NCBI GenBank assembly: GCA_963204995.1
Contig: CAUJKL010000454.1
Coordinates: 1-40,003 of the forward strand
Direction: 5' to 3'
Source of the DNA: Planctomycetota bacterium
Lineage (GTDB): Bacteria; Planctomycetota; Planctomycetia; Pirellulales; Pirellulaceae
DNA: 40,003 nucleotides
Shown here: positions 34,060 through 40,003 of the stretch, piece after piece
Layout of the letters: each line of letters opens with the position of its first letter
Position numbering within the stretch: the stretch's first letter is position 1
The notes under the pieces: model-generated
What the model saw: the letters and a program-made list of their open reading frames with translations, nothing else
Databases searched by the model: none
What the model was told of the DNA's origin: nothing
Position numbers and translations under genes: made by a program

Positions 34060-34154
34060 GAGGCTGTGATTTTATCGGGTGGGATAGGCTTCCAGCCTGT
34101 CAGAAATACGGGGAAAATGACAGGCTGGAAGCCTATCCCACTTTTTTCAGCCTC
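34060..34154. repeat. Palindromic element, copy C, probable bidirectional terminator
   Basis: Perfect 24-bp arms (34,079-34,102 and 34,118-34,141; GTGGGATAGGCTTCCAGCCT then GTCA) around a 15-nt loop, followed on the plus strand by six T (34,142-34,147). Outer GAGGCTG ... CAGCCTC completes the element. It sits between the convergent chaperone and helicase genes, as copy B sits between another convergent pair, so it is well placed to end transcripts. It is the inverse of copy B. Confidence 0.88.
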
Positions 34155-34167
34155 AACGCGAAACTTC

Positions 34168-37100
34168 TCAACTGCCGGTTGCTTTCGAGGCGGTCTTTTT
34201 CTTTCGCGAACGTTTCGACTTGGTAGTCTTCACCGTCCCTGCAGCTGCCGGTGGCTGGAATGAACTGGCGTGCTGCTGCTCAAACTGCTGCTTGGCCGCT
34301 TTCGTGATGAAGCGAGTTAGCTCGGTTTGTTCGTAGTCGTCGAAGTAACTGCCGCCGTATTGTGAGGCCCGCTGGCGGCACGGATGACAGACGTAGAGCC
34401 AATCGGCGGCCCGCGTCATGGCGACGTAGAACATGCGGCGCTCTTCTTCCAATTGCTCAGGGTCCGACATGCTGCGTTGGTGCGGAATCTTGCCGTCGCT
34501 GGCATGCAGGACGTAAACGACTTTCCACTCCAACCCCTTCGCCGAGTGCATGGTGCTGAGTACCAGGCGGTCGCGGTCGGCGTCGTCCGGCAGCGCTTCC
34601 TCGCCGTCGGGCGGGTCGAGCGTCAATTCCGCCAGCATGGTCGTGCGATCCTCGAAGCGGCCGGCCACTTCTTTCAGTTGTTCGAGGTCGCTCTGACGCT
34701 GCGGCAGATTGTCGTAACGGCCTGCCATCAGCGGTTCATAAAATGTCAGCACGCTTTGAATCTGCATGGCCAAGTCGCCGTCAGCTTGCTTGGACAGATA
34801 CTGAAGCAGGCTGACCATCTGCGGCCAATCGTCCGCGGCCTTGGCGGGCGGTTTGGTGGCCGACCAGACCGTGAAGTCGCCACTCGCTTCGTTCAACACT
34901 TGCTGAAGCTGTATTGCCTTTTTCGGCCCGATTCCGTCGAGCAACGTCAACACTCGCTGGCCAGCCACGCGGTCGCGCGGGTTTTCCGCCAGGCGGAGGA
35001 ACGACATCAGATCCTTGACGTGAGCCGATTCGACGAACTTCAGCCCGCCGTATTTCACATACGCGATGTTTTGCCGCGCCAGTTCGGCTTCCAGCAAGAT
35101 ACTGAGTTGGGCCGACCGAAACAGCACGGCTTGTTGCGGCAGCGGAATGCCTTGCTGCTGATGTTCGCGGATGCGGGCGACGATGAATTCCACTTGCTCG
35201 TGCTCGTCGTAGCACGTGATCAGTTGCGGCGACGCTCCTTCGTTCCGCTCGGACCACAAATCCTTCGTGTATCGTTCGCTGGCCTGCGAGATCACACTGT
35301 TGGAAGCCGCCAGGATCGGCGTTACGCTGCGGTAGTTTTGCTCCAACGCGATGACCTGCGTCCCCGGAAACTGGTTGGGAAAGTCGAGAATGTTGCGGAC
35401 GGTGGCGGCCCGGAACGAATAGATCGACTGGGCATCGTCGCCCACAATGGTCAGCCCGCGTCCATCCGGACAGAGCCCCTTGAGCAACCGCGATTGCACG
35501 CAGTTCGTGTCTTGATACTCATCGACCAGCACGCAGTCGAACCGGTCGCGGATCGTTGGCCCCGCTTGCTCGTGTTCGAGCAACTCGCACCACTTCACCA
35601 GCAAGTCGTCGTAATCGAACACGTTCAACTCGGATTTCCTTTTGCCGTATGCGGCGAAAAGTTTCGCGAGCGGCTCGGCGTATTTCTGTTGCGCGGGAAA
35701 TTGCTGCTTGAGCGTCGCCGCGAGCGATAACTGGGCGTTCACCATGTAGCTGTGAATCGACATGCAGGTTCCTTTCTTCGGGAACAGCTTGTCGCCTTTG
35801 CCAAGTTCGAGTTCCTGGCAGACGGACTGCATCAACGACTCGGCATCGCCGCGATCGTGGATCGTGAACCGTGCGTCAATGCCGATGTGTTTGCCGAAGA
35901 TTCGCAACAATCGCGCGCCAACCCCGTGAAACGTGCCGCCCCACACGTTGCGCCGGACTTCACTTTGACGCAGCACGTCGCCCACTCGCTGCAGCATCTC
36001 GTTCGCCGAGCGGCGGGTAAACGTGAGCAACAGGATGCGATGGGCCGGTATGCCCTGCGAGATCAAGTGCGCCACGCGATGTACGAGCGTCGTCGTCTTC
36101 CCGGTGCCAGCGCCGGCGATAATCAACAGCGGGCCGCTGCCGTGTATCACTGCGGCTTGCTGTTGCTCGTTGAGGTTGGCGAGAACGGCGGGCACGTCTT
36201 CTGATGCTCTGCCAGACGGCTTCGTTGCGATCGCCTTCTTGGGCGGTGTTTTCTTTTTTCGAGGCATCTCCGTGTTCTCCGGTGTATCGATCCGCAGCAG
36301 CCTTTCCGGTCTGGCTTTGTCAGACTGGATAGGCTGACGTACTTCCTCGGGCTCATCAACAAATAATCGCAGATTTTCATCACCAGCGAAACGAACATCC
36401 CGATCCCGCCCAGTTACTTCAAAGCACCGATCGGCACGAATCACTTCCGCGGTCGCCCCGTCTTCCAATTCAAACGACTTCGTTTCGCCGCAACGCGAAG
36501 CCGCAGCCACCATCTCGCGCATGTAGGACAAACCTCGGATGGCTTCCGGTCGATCCCAGATTTGTGGCGAGGCATCCAATAACGGCCGCGGCAAGAACAC
36601 CACGCACTTCGAGCGAGCACGGGTGACCGCGACGTTCAACCGGTTCAGCCCGTAGATGAACTCGGCTTCCTGCACGGCAAACTCGGGATCGGACACGCCG
36701 TAGCTGACGATCACCGTGTCCGCTTCTTGGCCCTGCATCTTGTCGACCGTATCGACGAACGGCGGGTGCTGCCACATCCGCTGACGCCGCAGTTCGCGTT
36801 CGATCAAGCGGATCTGGGCGCGGTGCGGACTGACCAGAAACACGCCGCGACGGAAGAAATCGTCGTCGTTCGCATACAGCTTGCCGCTGGCATCCCGCAA
36901 CGCACCGCGCAGCCCAATGACCAGCTTGGCGACCAGTTGCGCTTCCAACTGATTCTCGCGAGCGGCCCAAACGCCATCGAGGATCACGATCGTCAGCGGG
37001 CAATTCGGATCGAGACAAGCGTCGACGAACGGATCGAAACAGCGTTCGGGCAACAGGTCCAAGCGGCCCGAGGCAATCTCGTCATCAAACGGCAGATAGT

Positions 37101-40003
37101 CGGGTCCATACAGCAATCCCGCCGCAAAGCTCGTCAACACATCGTTCATGCGGAAGTTTTCAGTGAGTTGCACTTTGGAGTGCGGTGACTTGTCACCGCT
37201 TTCTCCCTTTTCCTCTCGTTCCTCTCGTTCCCAGGCTCCCGCCTGGGAACACACCGTCTTGGAGGCTCCTGCCTCCTGCAATGGGCCTGCAGGCGGAGCG
37301 ACTTTGGAGTGCGGTGACTTGTCACTGCTTTCCCCCTGTTTCGTGTTTGTCTTTCCATCTGTGTTGCCAAAATGAGAAAGCGGCGACAAGTCGCCGCACT
37401 CCAAAATGGCCTCAAACACCGAGCGATGCAGTATCGGCTGACCTGCGGGCGGATCGGGATAGACGCCTTTGACGATCGGCGGAAGTTGCAAGTGATCTCC
37501 GGCCAGCACCAAGCGACCACGACTGCCCGCCAGACTGATTGGCACCGACGCTTCGGGCACGCGGACTTGCGACGCCTCGTCGATCACGACAAGATCGAAT
37601 TCAGGCAGCTTGTCGTACGCTTTCAAACAGGCGTACGTCGTCGCTCCGACAACCGCACAAGTCTGCCGCTTGAGCCACTTGGCTAACTGCTTCTCTTCAA
37701 TCACGTTAGCCGACAGTTCGCCGTCGCCGTACCACGCTTTGACTTTGGCAACTTGCAGCTCGTTGGCCAGACCGAGCGAAGTTTGCAGCGCCGTCACCTT
37801 CCGCAGCAGGTTCTCGATAGCTGCGTGCGTGTAAGCGGAAACAAGCACTCGGAACGGCCGCTTCGCAGCCAGATGCGCCGCTGCCAAACCGAGAATCACC
37901 GACGCCAGGAAGTACGTCTTGCCCGTTCCCGGCGGGCCCCACACGGGCACGACTCGTTGATTGCAGATGGCGTGATAGGCCTGTGTTTGGCTGGCGGTCA
38001 ATTGCAAACCGTGGATTTGTTCCATCGCCATTGAATAAACATCGTCCGCCAGCGGACTTGGCTGGCAAGCATCCATCGGGTCGCGCAGTAACCGCAGAAA
38101 CAATTCATCCTGACCCAGCCGCTGGATCACGTCGCCGTACTTCTGCAAGAACTCGACCACGCTGTCCGTACTGTAATCGGTAAATCGCGGGTACAAGAGA
38201 TAACGTTGCCCCGCTGCGGGCGATCCGTCGATAAACGGCTTCGCGTATTCGACCGTCAGTTTCGCGGGCGTGCCGAGCTTATCTTTCTGGATGTCACCAA
38301 CGCCGACGACGGCCAGATTCGGTTGCGGCTTGCCGGTCCAGAGTTGCTTGCGGCAGGCGTAGTCTCGATATTCCAATTGGGCACGCCGTCCGCCTTCGTC
38401 GTCGGTCACCAGCAGCCATTCGGGAAACCCACCGGCATCGATCGGCATCGCGGCCCCCGAAGTGATTTCGAACTCCGTCTCGCTTGTCGCCCGTAACTGC
38501 ATGACCTTGCCGAGCAACGACTGCACGGCCTGCGGTTCACAACGCGTGTGGCGTTTGTCGAGACAGTCGAGCAGACTTTCGTAGCGCGCGAAGAACGCCA
38601 ACCGCGAAAGCAGCGGGTCGGCGTATTGCTGCCGCGTGGGTAAAGCAAACTTGGCGGCCCAGGCGTAGATCGCATCCGCCCCTCGGTGCCTGATCGATTG
38701 CAACAACTCGCGAGTGGCCCGCAACCGTGCCGCCGCCTGGCTCTTGATCTGATCGATCAGTTCGTTTTTGCCTCGATACCACGCCGCGTGAATCGGTTCG
38801 GCCCGCATGCCGTGGCCGAGCGGAAAATGAAAGTAGTTGTTTCGCTGGAGGCGGAAACGGCTGCCCAGCGACTCAAGCGATTCGGGCAACGTGTAACTCA
38901 CCTCGACCGGCAATGCCAAGACGTGCCCCAACGCGTCGAGCAACACGACGACCGGAAACGGCACCTCACGGTCGGGATGGCTGTCGGCGACCATCAACTC
39001 CGGCGCTTGGAAGTGAAACAGCAGCGTCATCGCCTGCTCGGCCAGTTCGGGTTCATCTGCGTCTTGCAGCGATTCCAGCAGCCACTCGATCAGCAGCCCG
39101 CGTTCTTCTTCGGTCAGCACGTACGCTTGCAGGCTGAGTTGCTCGCGCCACTCGCGCTGCTGATTGAATCGTTCGATACCGATAATGATCTCGTACAACA
39201 CGCGGACCCACTGACGGCGAATGCTGGACGCGTCGTCAGGCGTTTCAGCCAACAGCACGTAAGGCTGTGACTTGTTGCCGACGTAGAAGTTCTGCACCAC
39301 GTCTTCAGACAATACCTCGTCGCGAAGATCCTTCCGCATCGTGAGATGAATGCCTGCCAGATAGATCGTTTGCGCCAGCGGCTCCTTTTGCAGGGTGAGG
39401 AACAAGCCGATGTTTTCGCCCTTGGACAACGACGGCGACGCGGCACCGTGTGTTTGCGGCTCGCCCGTTTCCAACGCGGTCACTTGGCGTTCGAGTCGCG
39501 GGCCGCGTCCAGCGAGCGACGCACAACGCGACAGGACATTGTCGGCGTCACTGGTCTGGAGGAACTCGCCCAGCTCCGTGACGGTCGTCACGTTCACTTC
39601 GCTGCGAAGAAACTGCTTACCGTAGGACGTGAGCTGCGAGATGCGCGAGATGTCGTTATCTTGCTGCATTTGCGCGCGGCAATGATCGAAGTAGTCGCAC
39701 CATTCACAACGATGATAGACGTGCCAATTCGCGGCGTTTGGCGGAGCTTGCAGAATGGTCGCTAGATCGCGACGCAGAAAGCCTTCCAGGTGCGGACGCA
39801 GCTCGCTGAGATCGAATTCACTCGGAGCCGTTTGCGCGCCGAGCCACACTTCGCCCAGTTGCATATCGACCCGCACATCGTCGATTGATTCCGCCCACAG
39901 GATCGCTTCGAGTTCCAAAGCGTACAACAATACCTGCACGCGATGGGTCAAGTGCATGGCCTCGCCGCGTTTCACGTCCATTACCCGCAGCAAGCGGCGG
40001 CCG
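34168..40003 (-). CDS. Fused RecB/Cas4-like nuclease, Dna2/UPF1-type helicase and UvrD-type helicase (5' end outside window)
   Basis: At least 1944 codons; the frame is still open at the right edge. Numbering is from 39,993. Nuclease part: V-M-D-V-K (D6, K8) with Q20-V-L-L-Y24 and C96/C99/C105 match RecB/Cas4-like nucleases of the TM0106-like group, where such cysteines may hold an Fe-S cluster. SF1B helicase: GPPGTGKT (about 685-692), DEAS (about 801), GDHLQLPP (about 826), LTENFRMN (about 941) and DTVDKMQGQEAD...NVAVTRARS (about 1080-1125). Residues about 862-940 are translated palindromic repeats. From M1243 comes a complete UvrD/PcrA-like SF1A helicase: GAGTGKTTTL, VDEYQDTN, GDDAQSIYSFR, LEQNYRS, STMHSAKGLEW, VAMTRA. 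The likely role is DNA repair or end processing. A good internal ribosome site means the UvrD part could also be made separately. Confidence 0.88.
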   Translation of the reverse strand, partial: GRRLLRVMDVKRGEAMHLTHRVQVLLYALELEAILWAESIDDVRVDMQLGEVWLGAQTAPSEFDLSELRPHLEGFLRRDLATILQAPPNAANWHVYHRCEWCDYFDHCRAQMQQDNDISRISQLTSYGKQFLRSEVNVTTVTELGEFLQTSDADNVLSRCASLAGRGPRLERQVTALETGEPQTHGAASPSLSKGENIGLFLTLQKEPLAQTIYLAGIHLTMRKDLRDEVLSEDVVQNFYVGNKSQPYVLLAETPDDASSIRRQWVRVLYEIIIGIERFNQQREWREQLSLQAYVLTEEERGLLIEWLLESLQDADEPELAEQAMTLLFHFQAPELMVADSHPDREVPFPVVVLLDALGHVLALPVEVSYTLPESLESLGSRFRLQRNNYFHFPLGHGMRAEPIHAAWYRGKNELIDQIKSQAAARLRATRELLQSIRHRGADAIYAWAAKFALPTRQQYADPLLSRLAFFARYESLLDCLDKRHTRCEPQAVQSLLGKVMQLRATSETEFEITSGAAMPIDAGGFPEWLLVTDDEGGRRAQLEYRDYACRKQLWTGKPQPNLAVVGVGDIQKDKLGTPAKLTVEYAKPFIDGSPAAGQRYLLYPRFTDYSTDSVVEFLQKYGDVIQRLGQDELFLRLLRDPMDACQPSPLADDVYSMAMEQIHGLQLTASQTQAYHAICNQRVVPVWGPPGTGKTYFLASVILGLAAAHLAAKRPFRVLVSAYTHAAIENLLRKVTALQTSLGLANELQVAKVKAWYGDGELSANVIEEKQLAKWLKRQTCAVVGATTYACLKAYDKLPEFDLVVIDEASQVRVPEASVPISLAGSRGRLVLAGDHLQLPPIVKGVYPDPPAGQPILHRSVFEAILECGDLSPLSHFGNTDGKTNTKQGESSDKSPHSKVAPPAGPLQEAGASKTVCSQAGAWEREEREEKGESGDKSPHSKVQLTENFRMNDVLTSFAAGLLYGPDYLPFDDEIASGRLDLLPERCFDPFVDACLDPNCPLTIVILDGVWAARENQLEAQLVAKLVIGLRGALRDASGKLYANDDDFFRRGVFLVSPHRAQIRLIERELRRQRMWQHPPFVDTVDKMQGQEADTVIVSYGVSDPEFAVQEAEFIYGLNRLNVAVTRARSKCVVFLPRPLLDASPQIWDRPEAIRGLSYMREMVAAASRCGETKSFELEDGATAEVIRADRCFEVTGRDRDVRFAGDENLRLFVDEPEEVRQPIQSDKARPERLLRIDTPENTEMPRKKKTPPKKAIATKPSGRASEDVPAVLANLNEQQQAAVIHGSGPLLIIAGAGTGKTTTLVHRVAHLISQGIPAHRILLLTFTRRSANEMLQRVGDVLRQSEVRRNVWGGTFHGVGARLLRIFGKHIGIDARFTIHDRGDAESLMQSVCQELELGKGDKLFPKKGTCMSIHSYMVNAQLSLAATLKQQFPAQQKYAEPLAKLFAAYGKRKSELNVFDYDDLLVKWCELLEHEQAGPTIRDRFDCVLVDEYQDTNCVQSRLLKGLCPDGRGLTIVGDDAQSIYSFRAATVRNILDFPNQFPGTQVIALEQNYRSVTPILAASNSVISQASERYTKDLWSERNEGASPQLITCYDEHEQVEFIVARIREHQQQGIPLPQQAVLFRSAQLSILLEAELARQNIAYVKYGGLKFVESAHVKDLMSFLRLAENPRDRVAGQRVLTLLDGIGPKKAIQLQQVLNEASGDFTVWSATKPPAKAADDWPQMVSLLQYLSKQADGDLAMQIQSVLTFYEPLMAGRYDNLPQRQSDLEQLKEVAGRFEDRTTMLAELTLDPPDGEEALPDDADRDRLVLSTMHSAKGLEWKVVYVLHASDGKIPHQRSMSDPEQLEEERRMFYVAMTRAADWLYVCHPCRQRASQYGGSYFDDYEQTELTRFITKAAKQQFEQQHASSFQPPAAAGTVKTTKSKRSRKKKTASKATGS
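36265..36282 (-). promoter_or_regulatory. Internal start with ribosome binding site for a stand-alone UvrD helicase
   Basis: On the minus strand GGAG (36,280-36,277) lies 9 bases before ATG 36,267-36,265, in the frame of the long nuclease-helicase gene. Translation from here would give a 699-aa protein beginning MPRKKKTPPKK and containing every UvrD motif, about the usual UvrD length. There is no stop codon before it in the upstream frame. Confidence 0.55.
37174..37405. repeat. Cluster of palindromic repeats inside the helicase coding region
   Basis: Three copies of the TTTGGAGTGCGG(T/C)GACTTGTC family lie at 37,174-37,202, 37,302-37,331 and, inverted, 37,378-37,405. Between them are a perfect 10-bp-arm palindrome GTTCCCAGGC-tccc-GCCTGGGAAC (37,227-37,250) and GGAGGC-tcct-GCCTCC (37,261-37,276). 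All are translated on the minus strand without a stop; the peptide D-K-S-P-H-S-K occurs twice and G-D-L-S-P-L once. They lie between helicase motif III and the L-T-E-N-F-R-M motif. Confidence 0.88.

Noticed and set aside
34384-35730. 448-codon plus-strand frame opposite the UvrD region
   Set aside because: A shadow of the helicase gene, which carries all SF1 motifs on the minus strand.
37174-37405. CRISPR array, because of several similar palindromic repeats close together
   Set aside because: The copies are in mixed orientation, spacing is irregular, different palindrome families are interleaved, there are no unique spacers of constant length, and the stretch is coding. The Cas4-like nuclease domain nearby is part of a helicase fusion, not a cas operon.

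Overview
The window looks like chromosomal DNA of a free-living planctomycete, most likely Pirellulales-like. This is inferred from family content, not from a database search: a Cys-type sulfatase with an appended C-terminal domain, a PDZ/leucine-rich-repeat secreted protein, a ceramidase-like hydrolase, a long RpoD-type sigma factor, a DevBCA-like exporter, and abundant short palindromic repeats.

Positions 1-15,400 hold mostly housekeeping or lineage genes on both strands: the first codons of a divergent gene at the left edge, a secreted sulfatase, glycine C-acetyltransferase (kbl), a PDZ protein, an M28 metallopeptidase, a zinc-ribbon membrane protein, a family 2 glycosyltransferase, an Rpn-type nuclease, a ceramidase-like protein, two uncharacterised Cys-motif proteins, an SDR dehydrogenase, and a primary-type sigma factor ending in a clear intrinsic terminator.

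Positions 15,660-34,020 form a nitrogen-oxide respiration region. An Rrf2 regulator with NsrR-like cysteines and a three-gene exporter operon lie on the minus strand. They face a plus-strand run of quinol-dependent NO reductase, cupin, an 80-aa unknown, an orphan SdhB-like iron-sulfur protein and a DGC-domain protein. A hemerythrin-like gene follows on the minus strand. Then comes a periplasmic NXR/nitrate-reductase-like molybdoenzyme operon: a lipoprotein with two c-type hemes fused to an ethylbenzene-dehydrogenase-type heme-b domain, a Tat-exported catalytic subunit, a 117-aa unknown, a four-cluster iron-sulfur subunit and a TorD-family chaperone. A hicBA toxin-antitoxin pair sits in reverse orientation inside this operon; hicA has a GTG start and overlaps hicB by 4 bp. 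There is no NarI-type membrane subunit. Electrons probably pass through the heme subunit to periplasmic carriers, and the same enzyme type can oxidise nitrite or reduce nitrate. No nitrite reductase is visible here.

Positions 34,060-40,003 hold one very long minus-strand reading frame that runs off the right edge. It joins a RecB/Cas4-like nuclease, a Dna2/UPF1-type helicase and a complete UvrD-type helicase.

A second layer is the repeats. One palindrome family occurs at convergent gene ends (24,065 and 34,060, as inverted copies flanking the hemerythrin-molybdoenzyme segment) and also in frame inside the sulfatase gene. A second family occurs in an intergenic region (24,192-24,331) and in frame inside the helicase gene, together with two further palindromes. 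This resembles protein-invading palindromic elements and is, with the unusual molybdoenzyme operon and the helicase fusion, the most interesting content of the window.
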